Of a stretch of 64,000 bases of DNA, positions 39,864-48,132 are shown piece by piece. The DNA is taken from IMG/VR virus record IMGVR_UViG_3300047472_000155, positions 62,001 to 126,000 of that record; one strand, written 5' to 3'. Within the stretch, counting starts at the first letter, position 1. Every line of letters starts with the position of its first letter. The notes beneath the pieces are model-generated. The model did no database searches. It was not told the origin of the DNA and saw only the letters and a list, made by a program, of their open reading frames with translations. This DNA is from a virus. Position numbers and translations under genes: made by a program.

Positions 39864-40238
39864 ATGGAAATTATACACAAGACAAAAAAAGTACTTAGAC
39901 TTATTGATGAACAAACGCCAGTTTATGTTGTTGACGGAAGGGAGTTTATAGACGAAAAAACAGCATTAACATTTGAAAGAAGAAGTAAAGTTAGATTTGT
40001 TGAGCTTAAAGGAATTTCGCAAATAGGGATAAGTGATCTTACTAACTGCAAAGAAGATATTCACGACTTAGACATAAGAGTTGAAGGAGATGAAGTTTAC
40101 CCTTGCATAATTGGAGTTGAAAAAGATAGAGACTCAGCATATAAAATTGATTTAAGCGATATAGATGAACTTATCAATGATCTTCAAGTTTTTCGAAGTG
40201 AAGTTTATCAATTCATCTTTAAAAAGGGGAGAGATTAA
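39864..40238 (+). CDS. Unknown protein, 124 aa
   Basis: The ATG follows AAGGAGG. Strand-rich with an acidic C-terminal helix. No family recognised. Closely followed by a membrane microprotein. Confidence 0.65.
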   Translation: MEIIHKTKKVLRLIDEQTPVYVVDGREFIDEKTALTFERRSKVRFVELKGISQIGISDLTNCKEDIHDLDIRVEGDEVYPCIIGVEKDRDSAYKIDLSDIDELINDLQVFRSEVYQFIFKKGRD

Positions 40239-40240
40239 CA

Positions 40241-40390
40241 ATGACAACAACTAAGCGTCAAGTAATGTATGACGAATACGGAAATATTACACATATGTCA
40301 CGTGAAGTTGAGGTTAAAACACCTATTCAAGTATTAACTGAATTTTGTATTGGTCTTGCAATTGTAGGTCTTATTGTTGTGTTAGTATAA
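40241..40390 (+). CDS. Single-pass membrane protein, 49 aa
   Basis: ATG 40241 follows GGGGAGAG, 2 nt after the previous stop. A polar N-terminus of 28 residues precedes one helix (VLTEFCIGLAIVGLIVVLV). Probably a C-tail-anchored small protein. Confidence 0.6.
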   Translation: MTTTKRQVMYDEYGNITHMSREVEVKTPIQVLTEFCIGLAIVGLIVVLV

Positions 40391-40406
40391 GACAAGGAGA
40401 GATACT

Positions 40407-40727
40407 ATGTCAACGATTCCAGATAGAGCGCTATGGTTCCTTGAAAGCGAAGTAAAAAGCTTGTTTGTAGGATATTCATGCAAAAGAGTGTCTAGTCATC
40501 TTGAATATGTAGAATGTACATCTAAAATGTTAATGTCATTCAAGTCTTTTTGTGGAGTCAAGTATAAAAAGCAATATGCTACTATGTCTAAAAAAATTTT
40601 ATTTTCAAATACTTTCATTAAGAACTATAAATGGAGAGAATTTATGATCAAGTGTGCAGTTGACGAAAACAAGAAAAAGATTTACTGGCAAGCTGAAAGA
40701 ACTTACTCAGAAATGGAGTGGTCATAA
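40407..40727 (+). CDS. Unknown basic protein, 106 aa
   Basis: The ATG follows AAGGAGAG. Basic, with four cysteines not in a zinc pattern. No family recognised. Confidence 0.65.
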   Translation: MSTIPDRALWFLESEVKSLFVGYSCKRVSSHLEYVECTSKMLMSFKSFCGVKYKKQYATMSKKILFSNTFIKNYKWREFMIKCAVDENKKKIYWQAERTYSEMEWS

Positions 40728-40729
40728 TA

Positions 40730-41122
40730 ATGACTGCAGTTGAATTACCACTATTTGATGAAGAGATGCACAAGAAAAGTTTGCTTAAATATTACCTTAA
40801 AGAAATTGAAAAGCTAGGATTTGTTACAAGTATAACGGAAAAAGATAACACTACATTTGCTCTAATTGTTGACCCACTTGATATTGATCTCGATTCGACA
40901 AAAGAGATTCCAGATTATGGAGATTTATTTGAATTAGATGAGTTTATTGACATGTGTGAATCTGGAAGTCTTATTGATTATGATGGTTATGGAGATATTG
41001 TTTATAATAACAAGATTATTCATGAACTTATATCTCCATCTGATGTAGATATTTATAAAAATCAACTTGAAGACTTACAGGAAAAGCTTGGCAAAATACA
41101 GATTATGTGGTATAATAAGTAG
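40730..41122 (+). CDS. Unknown acidic protein, 130 aa
   Basis: ATG 40730 follows GGAGTGG at the end of the previous gene. Strongly acidic, with a C-terminal coiled segment. No family recognised. Confidence 0.65.
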   Translation: MTAVELPLFDEEMHKKSLLKYYLKEIEKLGFVTSITEKDNTTFALIVDPLDIDLDSTKEIPDYGDLFELDEFIDMCESGSLIDYDGYGDIVYNNKIIHELISPSDVDIYKNQLEDLQEKLGKIQIMWYNK

Positions 41123-41132
41123 TATAAGGAGA

Positions 41133-41148
41133 GTGAAAGATAAAATCA
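41133..41148 (+). promoter_or_regulatory. GTGAAAGATAAAATCA motif, solo copy
   Basis: Just upstream of the terminator that closes the 34.9-41.1 kb gene run. Confidence 0.5.
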
Positions 41149-41160
41149 TATTATAGAATT

Positions 41161-41186
41161 AGGGCGATAAGCCCTATATTTTTTTG
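41161..41186 (+). terminator. Rho-independent terminator
   Basis: AGGGC (41161-41165), loop GATAA, GCCCT (41171-41175), then ATATT and a T-run. Short but GC-rich stem. Confidence 0.75.
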
Positions 41187-41236
41187 ACAACCGGGTCTGA
41201 GCCAGTGACATTTGAAAAATAAATGATCATCAGCTA

Positions 41237-41265
41237 TTGACAAGTGGCAGATAAAATGATATAAT
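41237..41265 (+). promoter_or_regulatory. Composite promoter with motif in spacer
   Basis: TTGACA (41237-41242), a 17-bp spacer that ends in GCAGATAAAATGA, and TATAAT (41260-41265). It drives the SSB-like gene. A further copy of the motif (41301-41320) precedes the ribosome site. Confidence 0.9.
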
Positions 41266-41300
41266 AAAGACCTAGCGACAAAGAATTAAGTAAGTGCTTT

Positions 41301-41320
41301 ACAAATATAAGATAAAATTA
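41301..41320 (+). promoter_or_regulatory. ACAAATATAAGATAAAATTA motif
   Basis: Second motif copy in the leader of the SSB-like gene, 35 bp past the -10. Confidence 0.6.
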
Positions 41321-41338
41321 CATGGAGGTAATAACAAA

Positions 41339-42439
41339 ATGGCAAAAAAAGAAAAAGAAGTTAAACAATTGGTGCAAACAAAGTCAGCTTTCACGTTTAA
41401 AGGTATTGTTGACGGTATGGGCAATGAAAATGCTTGGAGAGAAGATTCGATTGGCAAGGGGAAAAACAAGGGCAGATCTTATCGTGCAATTCGTTTCTTG
41501 CTTCAAACAAGCAAGTTCAATAAATTGTCAGTAGAATTGTTTGGTATGGAACAAGAATTCGTTTATCCTTATAGCAAAGCAGAAAAGAAATCAATGAAGG
41601 TTCCATTTGCTAAACGCGACAATTTGCCTAAAGGTTATCACCTTATTGGTATCAATGTAGGTCTTGAACAAAATGATGGAGGCAAAAACATTCGTAAGAG
41701 CCTTGCAGATTATGATGCAGCAGAATATATTTGGGAAAATCTTAATGATGGTGATAGCGTAACGGTAAGTGGAGAAGTAACATTCTCAACATATGAAAAT
41801 TCCGAAGGAGAACTTATTAATCAAACAAAATATGCTATTAAGAACATTTATCGTGAAAAACAACCAATTGATTTTGATGTGGTGAATGAAGAAGGTGAAA
41901 GCACATTTGAAGAAGTGAATGCTTTTGAACAGGAAGTCGTATTTGTTGGATCGGAATTTGACAAAGATGAAGGTGCAGTATACGTCACAGGTTATACTAT
42001 TCAATATGGTAATAAGTTTACACCAGCTAAGTTCGTTATTCGTCCAGAAGGAAATAAGAACATCGAAAAGACCGCTAACGCATTTGTTAAGAAGATGAAA
42101 GGTGGAGACTTTGTAAAAGTATACGGTATTGCATTGAATAAAGCAGAAACAATTGAAATCGACTCTTCGGAAGTAGAAGATAATGATGATGATATCTTTG
42201 GTGGCGAAAAGCCAAAGGGTCTTGGAAAGAGTGCAATTACAAGCTACGTTAATGAATTGCGTATCACAGGTGCTGATGGTTCCACATACGAAAAAGGCTT
42301 GTATGATCTTGACACAGACTTTGTAATTGAAGAACTTGTAGAAGAAGAAAATATTAACTTCGGTAGTGATGAAGATGATGACGAGATTGACTTCGGAGGA
42401 AAGCCAGTTGATATTTCAGATGATGATCTTCCGTTCTGA
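41339..42439 (+). CDS. SSB-like ssDNA-binding protein
   Basis: 366 aa from ATG 41339 behind GGAGG. The last residues, VDISDDDLPF, copy the acidic tip by which bacterial SSB recruits replication and repair partners. The body looks like two oligonucleotide-binding-fold units (about 15-180 and 195-330), with SVTVSGEVTFSTYENSEG typical of such barrels. Acidic linkers precede the tail. It lies at the head of the recombination/replication run and directly upstream of the Sak4-like ATPase. The fold assignment is inference; the tail is visible. Confidence 0.75.
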   Translation: MAKKEKEVKQLVQTKSAFTFKGIVDGMGNENAWREDSIGKGKNKGRSYRAIRFLLQTSKFNKLSVELFGMEQEFVYPYSKAEKKSMKVPFAKRDNLPKGYHLIGINVGLEQNDGGKNIRKSLADYDAAEYIWENLNDGDSVTVSGEVTFSTYENSEGELINQTKYAIKNIYREKQPIDFDVVNEEGESTFEEVNAFEQEVVFVGSEFDKDEGAVYVTGYTIQYGNKFTPAKFVIRPEGNKNIEKTANAFVKKMKGGDFVKVYGIALNKAETIEIDSSEVEDNDDDIFGGEKPKGLGKSAITSYVNELRITGADGSTYEKGLYDLDTDFVIEELVEEENINFGSDEDDDEIDFGGKPVDISDDDLPF

Positions 42440-42450
42440 TCTTAACAAGT

Positions 42451-42466
42451 ACAATATAAAATGAAA
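42451..42466 (+). promoter_or_regulatory. ACAATATAAAATGAAA motif
   Basis: Between the SSB-like gene and the palindromic hairpin at 42472. Confidence 0.55.
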
Positions 42467-42471
42467 TGGTT

Positions 42472-42501
42472 GTGTGGAGAAACATATATGTTTCTCCACA
42501 C
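42472..42501 (+). terminator. 30-bp perfect palindrome, terminator-like
   Basis: GTGTGGAGAAACATA (42472-42486) abuts its exact complement (42487-42501). As RNA it folds with an ATAT-type loop. Only a weak T-tail follows, so attenuation or mRNA end protection is possible. Confidence 0.65.
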
Positions 42502-42539
42502 TCATTAAAATGAAATAAATCGAGAGGATGTTTTAATAA

Positions 42540-43613
42540 ATGGCAATCAATCTTAAAGGATTAAAAGTAAATGTACCACAAATTGCACTGGAAGACTATT
42601 TTTGGGTAATCGCAGGTGTTCCAAAAGCAGGAAAAACATCGCTTTTTGCGAATATTACAAAAGAATATTTCGGAGATATGTCAAAATCAATTCTTCTTGC
42701 ATTTGAAAAAGGATATCAAGCATTGCAAGTTCAAGCGCAGGATGTTAATGATTGGTCTGACTTTGATGAAATCGTAGATCAGTTAATTGATGACAAAAAA
42801 GAATTGGGAATAGAGTTGATTGGCATTGACACAGCAGATATTCTTTTTGAAATGGCTACAGCAGAAGTTATTCGAGAATGGAACACAAAAAATCCTAGCA
42901 AAAGAACTAAGGACATCGGTGGCGTTGGGGCAAAAGGAAAATCTGATCAAGGTTTTGGTGTAGGATATCAATTAGTAAGACAAAAAATTAGAGGTAATAT
43001 TGACAAGCTTCAAAAAGCAGGATATGGAGTTATGGTGCTTACTCACTCTAAAGATAAAAAAATAGAACAAAAAGATGGATTAGAGTATGATCAATTAAAT
43101 GTATCGCTTCCATCGTCAGCTAGAGAAATTTTTATCAATATGGCTGATTTCATTGTATTCATCACAATTGAAAAAGAAAAAGTTGACGATGAAATTCTGA
43201 CTAAACGCTACATGTATTTCCGTTCAGATGGATTCGTTGAAGCAGGAAGTAGATTTAAAAATGTTCCTTTGAGAATTGAATATGATACAAAAGAGTTTTT
43301 GAATGTATTCAAACATGCAGTTCAATCAGAGTTTGATGCAGGAGTAAGTCTTGAACAAATCAAGGAAGAACAGGCAGCACGAAAAGAAAAGGCAGCAGAA
43401 GCTTTCATTCAAGAACAAAAATCACTTGACACTCCAGAAGATTTAATTGCTGTTCTTGACAATAAGATTAAAGGATTGACTGATGAACAAAAAACCGAAG
43501 GTAAAATTAGTGAGAAATTTAAGAAGGTGCTTGGTGGCACAAACAATTACAAAAAAGTCGATGATATTGAACTTTTGAAAAAATGTATTGACATCGTAGA
43601 CAAGTTGGTGTAA
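42540..43613 (+). CDS. Sak4-like RecA-fold ATPase
   Basis: 357 aa. The ATG follows GAGAGGATG. Walker A is GVPKAGKTS (about 24-32), LIGIDTAD is Walker B, and VMVLTHSKDKK is the sensor strand. This matches the AAA_24 family, including phage Sak4 proteins that assist SSB in strand annealing and recombination. The C-terminal 110 residues are helical and charged. Pairing with an SSB-like gene upstream fits, because Sak4 is known to work with a phage SSB. Confidence 0.88.
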   Translation: MAINLKGLKVNVPQIALEDYFWVIAGVPKAGKTSLFANITKEYFGDMSKSILLAFEKGYQALQVQAQDVNDWSDFDEIVDQLIDDKKELGIELIGIDTADILFEMATAEVIREWNTKNPSKRTKDIGGVGAKGKSDQGFGVGYQLVRQKIRGNIDKLQKAGYGVMVLTHSKDKKIEQKDGLEYDQLNVSLPSSAREIFINMADFIVFITIEKEKVDDEILTKRYMYFRSDGFVEAGSRFKNVPLRIEYDTKEFLNVFKHAVQSEFDAGVSLEQIKEEQAARKEKAAEAFIQEQKSLDTPEDLIAVLDNKIKGLTDEQKTEGKISEKFKKVLGGTNNYKKVDDIELLKKCIDIVDKLV

Positions 43614-43634
43614 TATGGTAAGAGTGGTTGTACG

Positions 43635-43653
43635 AATGAAAGATAAAATGAAA
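43635..43653 (+). promoter_or_regulatory. AATGAAAGATAAAATGAAA motif
   Basis: Full copy in the 93-nt gap before the lytic transglycosylase gene. No -35 seen at the right distance. Confidence 0.6.
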
Positions 43654-43706
43654 TTTATCCGGTAATTTGTATGACCACAAATCCTATAGATGTGAGAGGT
43701 AGCTAG

Positions 43707-44516
43707 ATGAATACTAAGAACGTAGTTATTGCAGGAATCGTTGCTCTATCGGTAGTGTTGGGAGGTTGTTCTACACTAGCGGAAGCAAGGAAAGGCAGTA
43801 ATGAAGTTGCTAAAGTTCCTACTTTAAGTGCTGACGTACCATTTAAAGTAGAACTACCTTTTTTGTACAGTCAAAAACCTTTTTCGTTAGATGAAGTATA
43901 TGTAACGAAATCAACTTTGACAAAAGATGTGCAAAAAAAAGGAGTGCAAGAATCTCCTAAAGTGACTTCTGCCAAGGAAATATTTGAACAACTACCCAAA
44001 CAAAAAGTTGTCGTTCAAGAGGTATCCGTGGTTGAGGATGATGGTTTCAAGTATTATGATAACATTCCTTTGGACAAGGAATTACAAAGAAAGATTTCAA
44101 AATTTGCTGAGAAGAAGGGGATTGAAGTAACCCTTGAGTATGCGTTAATGGCACAAGAGAGCCACTTTGATCCAAAATTAATAAGCCCTACTCATGATCA
44201 TGGAATTTCTCAGATCAATCGTGGTAATTTCAAATGGATCACAAAAGATTTAGAAGATGAATATGGTATTGATTTTACGTGGTCAAATCCATATGAAAAT
44301 GCTGTGGCAAGTATTCACTATTTGGCATTAATCAAGGAATCGTGGGAAGGTAAGGTAAGTAATAAAAATTTAATTCCAACAATCTTGCTTTCGTATAACA
44401 TGGGAACTGGTAATGCGAACAAGTATTTGAAGAGTCATAGTGCAAATGATTGGAAGTATGTTCAAAAAGTTTTGAACTATAAATCTATGATTGAAAGAGG
44501 GGAAAAGGTTGAGTAG
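43707..44516 (+). CDS. Lytic transglycosylase lipoprotein (SLT domain)
   Basis: 269 aa. The N-terminus is a lipoprotein signal ending LGGC, so Cys21 would be lipidated and the enzyme held outside the membrane. A linker to about residue 125 precedes an SLT domain: ALMAQESHFDP with catalytic Glu151, GISQINRGNF, NPYENAVASIHYL and SYNMGTGN. It cuts glycan strands of peptidoglycan. In a replication-gene neighbourhood it is unlikely to be a tail lysozyme. Remodelling of the infected cell wall or superinfection blocking are possible roles. Confidence 0.88.
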   Translation: MNTKNVVIAGIVALSVVLGGCSTLAEARKGSNEVAKVPTLSADVPFKVELPFLYSQKPFSLDEVYVTKSTLTKDVQKKGVQESPKVTSAKEIFEQLPKQKVVVQEVSVVEDDGFKYYDNIPLDKELQRKISKFAEKKGIEVTLEYALMAQESHFDPKLISPTHDHGISQINRGNFKWITKDLEDEYGIDFTWSNPYENAVASIHYLALIKESWEGKVSNKNLIPTILLSYNMGTGNANKYLKSHSANDWKYVQKVLNYKSMIERGEKVE

Positions 44517-45066
44517 AGTAGGAGAATTAATAACAATTAAAGAAGATTCATTTGATGATATAAAAAAATGTTATAGATTTGAAAAATGGAGCGATAAATT
44601 GCAATTTTTAACAAAAAAATCAAAGTTTGAAATTAAAAAGCACTACGGAGAAGATGATGTTATTGTATATAATTTCGAAGTTTCTTCTGTGGATTATCCC
44701 GAAGTTGTAATTGCTCTTAAAGGCATGGAAATAAATGATCTTTTAAATCAAGATGAAGTTAGCACTTATGAGCAAAAAGGCAAGGAACTTGGTGCGCTTG
44801 TTGATCGTAAACAAGCCGCATACGGTAACGCGATAACTCAAACTTACGAAGTTGTCAAAGCTTTTATGACTCCATACTACAATGAAGATGATAAGACTTA
44901 CACAATTCCTCAAAGCCTATTACAACACCTTTTGTTGCAAGTACGGATAATCGACAAACAAAATCGAATTTTCAATAATCCCGATTTTGACCTTATGGAC
45001 GAAAGTCCGTATTCTGATCTTGGTGGTTACGGCTTACTTGGTAGCAATATGGTTATTGACAAATAG
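44509..45066 (+). CDS. Conserved unknown phage protein, 185 aa
   Basis: TTG 44509 follows AGAGGGGAAAAGG and overlaps the previous stop. ATG 44491 is an alternative. The middle has GKELGALVDRKQAAYGNAI, the phrase of a widespread siphophage family, then LLQVRIIDKQNRIF. In that family the same order (AYG, then R-I-DK-RI) is usual, and the function is unknown to me. A terminator follows. Confidence 0.75.
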   Translation: MSRVGELITIKEDSFDDIKKCYRFEKWSDKLQFLTKKSKFEIKKHYGEDDVIVYNFEVSSVDYPEVVIALKGMEINDLLNQDEVSTYEQKGKELGALVDRKQAAYGNAITQTYEVVKAFMTPYYNEDDKTYTIPQSLLQHLLLQVRIIDKQNRIFNNPDFDLMDESPYSDLGGYGLLGSNMVIDK

Positions 45067-45080
45067 AATATAAAATGAAA
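45064..45080 (+). promoter_or_regulatory. TAGAATATAAAATGAAA motif
   Basis: It includes the stop codon of the gene at 44509 and lies before the terminator at 45094. Confidence 0.55.
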
Positions 45081-45093
45081 TTGCACACATTTG

Positions 45094-45137
45094 ATGCCTA
45101 CTATTCGTAAATACTGATAGTAGGCATTGCTTTTTAT
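45094..45137 (+). terminator. Rho-independent terminator
   Basis: ATGCCTACTAT (45094-45104) and its exact complement (45117-45127), 12-nt loop, then TGCTTTTTAT. Confidence 0.88.
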
Positions 45138-45139
45138 CC

Positions 45140-45168
45140 TTGACAAATGAAAGATAAAGTGATATACT
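45140..45168 (+). promoter_or_regulatory. Composite promoter with motif in spacer
   Basis: TTGACA (45140-45145), spacer AATGAAAGATAAAGTGA (17 bp) and TATACT (45163-45168). It follows a terminator directly. Confidence 0.9.
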
Positions 45169-45210
45169 ATATACATTAAGAGCCGGATAGAAATTACAGG
45201 GAGGTAATAA

Positions 45211-45519
45211 ATGGATAAACCATCTTTTATTGTAGGAGAACCATATTTAGATTATTTTGATGTTATGAAATATTTACAAGAAAAATACGAGTTCACGCAT
45301 AGCGAAAAAAGACATTTTTGGAAATGGATTTTAGATGATTCAATGAATGATGTTCATAATGGATGTTTTATTTATCTTCCCATATATAATTTTCATGAAA
45401 GATATTACATTCAAGACATTGAAAAATTTAACGATGATCATCCAATTGTTGTTGAAATTATCAACATGTTATGGAACGAATATGGCAAAGAAGATTTGAA
45501 GTTTTATGTGTCTTGGTAA
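45211..45519 (+). CDS. Unknown protein, 102 aa
   Basis: The ATG follows GGGAGG, 43 nt after a consensus promoter. Aromatic-rich and acidic (FWKWILDD, FHERYYIQDIEKF). No family recognised. Confidence 0.65.
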   Translation: MDKPSFIVGEPYLDYFDVMKYLQEKYEFTHSEKRHFWKWILDDSMNDVHNGCFIYLPIYNFHERYYIQDIEKFNDDHPIVVEIINMLWNEYGKEDLKFYVSW

Positions 45520-45546
45520 ATTAAAGTATGCGAAGGAGACATTAAA

Positions 45547-45753
45547 ATGGAAGAATACATTGAATTATGGACTTGTCATAATGGAATTCAATTATTGAGT
45601 AATAAAAAATTCTTTTGGGCAACTGATAAAAAAGGTAATGAATGTAAGTTTCCTGTTGAGGTTCAAAAAGAATTTGTAGAAAAGTTTACTGACAATTATC
45701 ACATTAATCCTAAAGGTGTAAAAGAGATTTGTGACTATACGAATGTAAGATAA
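45547..45753 (+). CDS. Unknown small protein, 68 aa
   Basis: The ATG follows GAAGGAGAC. Compact mixed composition. A motif copy overlaps its last codons. Function unknown. Confidence 0.6.
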   Translation: MEEYIELWTCHNGIQLLSNKKFFWATDKKGNECKFPVEVQKEFVEKFTDNYHINPKGVKEICDYTNVR

Positions 45754-45760
45754 AATAAAA
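45742..45760 (+). promoter_or_regulatory. AATGTAAGATAAAATAAAA motif
   Basis: It includes the stop of the gene at 45547 and abuts the AAAGGAG site of 45775. Confidence 0.6.
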
Positions 45761-45774
45761 AAGGAGATGTAATT

Positions 45775-46119
45775 GTGCGAAACACCAAACTGTTTATTGG
45801 TTCAAAGATTGAACAACCAAGAAATATTTATCTTCTTGACATTAAATTGATGCATGGTGATGCAGACGTTTATACGCATTTAGAACTTAAGTTTAAAGAT
45901 GTAGAGAAAAATGAGTTGATTGCCACTATTGATGTCTTGAGCCAGTTGATTCCATGGGATTACGAACGATATCATAAAATACAGGGTTTCTCAGAACTTC
46001 TTTCCGATGATTGGAATTCAGATGTAACTTGTGATGAATTTCTTGCATCGTATGATAGACACGAATTATATTATTTCAACCAAGATGGTGAAAAGTTTAA
46101 TGTTAAGGTAGTAAATTAG
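45775..46119 (+). CDS. Unknown protein, 114 aa
   Basis: GTG 45775 follows AAGGAGATG. Strand-rich start, helical middle. No family recognised. Confidence 0.65.
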   Translation: MRNTKLFIGSKIEQPRNIYLLDIKLMHGDADVYTHLELKFKDVEKNELIATIDVLSQLIPWDYERYHKIQGFSELLSDDWNSDVTCDEFLASYDRHELYYFNQDGEKFNVKVVN

Positions 46120-46136
46120 AAGGGGAATAAAAAAAC

Positions 46137-46367
46137 ATGTATGAAAAATTTCATCATGGCGGTGGTCATCATGGCAGAACACATGATGCAACCAAATTAG
46201 CACCCATAATGCTTAAACGTCCTAAGTCAAAAACACGTAAATATCCTATTGCTCAACATGGTAACATTAATATGTTTTGCGGTGATACCGCTAAAAAGTT
46301 AGCCAAACAAAGACACAAAAAGAAGTCAAGGAGCTACAATAAGAAAATGTGCGAACAAACAAACTAG
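46137..46367 (+). CDS. Small basic His-rich protein, 76 aa
   Basis: ATG 46137 follows AAGGGGAAT. It begins YEKFHHGGGHHGRTHD and is rich in Lys and Arg (KKLAKQRHKKKSRSYNKK). It may bind nucleic acid or metal. No family recognised. Confidence 0.6.
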   Translation: MYEKFHHGGGHHGRTHDATKLAPIMLKRPKSKTRKYPIAQHGNINMFCGDTAKKLAKQRHKKKSRSYNKKMCEQTN

Positions 46368-46379
46368 GAGGAACTAAAA

Positions 46380-46586
46380 TTGGACAATGTAGAAATTGAT
46401 GATGAAATCATTATTACAAATGCTGGATTGACTTTGGGAGACTATAACAATGGTCAGGTCATGATTGTAAAATCAGTAGATAAATATGGTGTAATTGTTT
46501 ATCCCTATAGTGATGATGAAGGTGATGTTACATTTATTAGTCATGATGAATATGAAATTACAAAAAAAGAAAATAAAATTAAATAG
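46380..46586 (+). CDS. Small acidic SH3-like protein, 68 aa
   Basis: TTG 46380 follows AGGAGG. The pattern DEIIITNAGLTLGDYNNGQVMIVKSV then GVIVYPYSDDEGD (written here in parts) suggests a KOW/SH3-like barrel. Function unknown. Confidence 0.55.
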   Translation: MDNVEIDDEIIITNAGLTLGDYNNGQVMIVKSVDKYGVIVYPYSDDEGDVTFISHDEYEITKKENKIK

Positions 46587-46600
46587 GAGAGTGGAAGGAA

Positions 46601-48100
46601 ATGGCAACTGCAACAATTGATATGGTTGGAGTTTCCTTCCTTCGAGATGGGGCAAATGGTTGGTATACTGATGCAATAATTTGTCTTTGCTCATGTGGAA
46701 GAAGATTCAATTCAACCAAAGATAAAAAAGAGTCATTAACATGTGAATGTGGAAATAAATATTTTAAATTAATAAGTCGTCCATCGAAAAATGTCAAAAC
46801 AAATATAGGCGGTATTTTTGAATGCACTGAAAGTACAAACAACTCTTTCAAGATCAAGAAAACGGAATTGATCGCAAATATTGTTGTTGATGAAGAAAAA
46901 AGCAGTTATTATCGTAAAGCGGATGACTTTGCAGTAACATTTTCTACCGCGAAAGAGTACACATTAGACTACTCTCTTAGAGATAAGAGATATGATGTAT
47001 ATTGTGGAGATAAATTGCTTGAAAAAGATGGCAAAGATAAAGATTTGTTTTTTAGAGGAAAGATTGATAAAAATGAATTGTTGGATTGTATTGACAATGA
47101 AGCATTGAAATATATTCTTAAATTTGCATTTGATTATCTTGGCAAAGTAAGAGATCAAAAAATAAAAAAATGGTCAATAGCACTTGAAAGACTATTCAAA
47201 AATCCTTATATTGAATTGCTCAATAATTGTGGACTAGGAAGACATTTGGGCTATATTTACCAAAGATACAATTATTACGGAAATTTAAAAATGATTGAAG
47301 GTTTTACCAAGCCTCATGAATTCTTTCAAGTTCCCAAATATATGATGAAATATATAAAAGAAATACAAAGTGTAAGTGATCAAATGCTAAATGCTTTTAG
47401 AAATTTTGATAAAACATTTGATAGCAATAAATTCCAAGTTATTATGCAAATTTTCAAAGAGGAAAGCACTCTTGATATTTTGTATAATAATAGTTCAATT
47501 ATAACTGAATTGTATTCAAAATATGGATACAAAGACATCAAAAAGCTTGCCATATATGTAACTAGAGATGCAAAGCTTCAACAAGGTATTATGCGTCCAA
47601 CAGAAGCACTTACACTTCTTAGAGACTATGCTAAAATGTCTACCAATATGGAAATTCCTTATGATAAATTTCCAAAGTCTCTTAAGAAGGAACATGATGT
47701 CACTGCAATGAACTATAAAGTAGTAGAAAATGAAATGAAGAATAAGGAGTTTAGCCAGGCAATAGGGCTTTATGAGTCATTAGCATATACAACTAAGAAA
47801 GATTTATACGAAATAATTCTTCCAACTTCCGCATCAGATTTAGTTAAAGAAGGAAGTGCTTTAAATCATTGTATAGCCTCATATGTTGACAACGTAATCG
47901 CAGGATCATGTCAAATCGTATTTTTAAGATGGAAAGAAGATATTGATAAACCATTCATATCTATTGAGATAAGAGATGGGAATATCCGTCAAGCACGTGG
48001 TCAATCGAATAAAAGCATAACTAATGAATATTATGAAGAACCACATGAATTTTTTGTCAAGTGGGCTGAAAAGAATGAGTTGCAAATAAATCTTTGGTGA
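46601..48100 (+). CDS. PcfJ-like domain protein
   Basis: 499 aa. The ATG follows AGAGTGGAAGG. Residues 20-50 hold CSCGRRF and CECGNKYF, a zinc ribbon. The C-terminal part, from about 400, reads EGSALNHCIASYVDNV, FLRWKEDIDKPFISIEI and QARGQSNK, as in PcfJ proteins of conjugative plasmids and phages. PcfJ was first named in the pCF10 transfer region. Its biochemical activity is not known to me. The middle is long and helical. Confidence 0.82.
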   Translation: MATATIDMVGVSFLRDGANGWYTDAIICLCSCGRRFNSTKDKKESLTCECGNKYFKLISRPSKNVKTNIGGIFECTESTNNSFKIKKTELIANIVVDEEKSSYYRKADDFAVTFSTAKEYTLDYSLRDKRYDVYCGDKLLEKDGKDKDLFFRGKIDKNELLDCIDNEALKYILKFAFDYLGKVRDQKIKKWSIALERLFKNPYIELLNNCGLGRHLGYIYQRYNYYGNLKMIEGFTKPHEFFQVPKYMMKYIKEIQSVSDQMLNAFRNFDKTFDSNKFQVIMQIFKEESTLDILYNNSSIITELYSKYGYKDIKKLAIYVTRDAKLQQGIMRPTEALTLLRDYAKMSTNMEIPYDKFPKSLKKEHDVTAMNYKVVENEMKNKEFSQAIGLYESLAYTTKKDLYEIILPTSASDLVKEGSALNHCIASYVDNVIAGSCQIVFLRWKEDIDKPFISIEIRDGNIRQARGQSNKSITNEYYEEPHEFFVKWAEKNELQINLW

Positions 48101-48121
48101 CAAATGCAAGATAAAATGAAA
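48100..48121 (+). promoter_or_regulatory. ACAAATGCAAGATAAAATGA motif
   Basis: One of the best copies, starting at the stop codon of the PcfJ-like gene and running into the ribosome site of the methyltransferase gene. Confidence 0.65.
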
Positions 48122-48132
48122 GGCGGTTTAGT

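Noticed and set aside
41184-41189. TTGACA after the terminator at 41161 as a promoter
   Set aside because: No acceptable -10 lies 16-18 bp downstream. The promoter at 41237 is far better.
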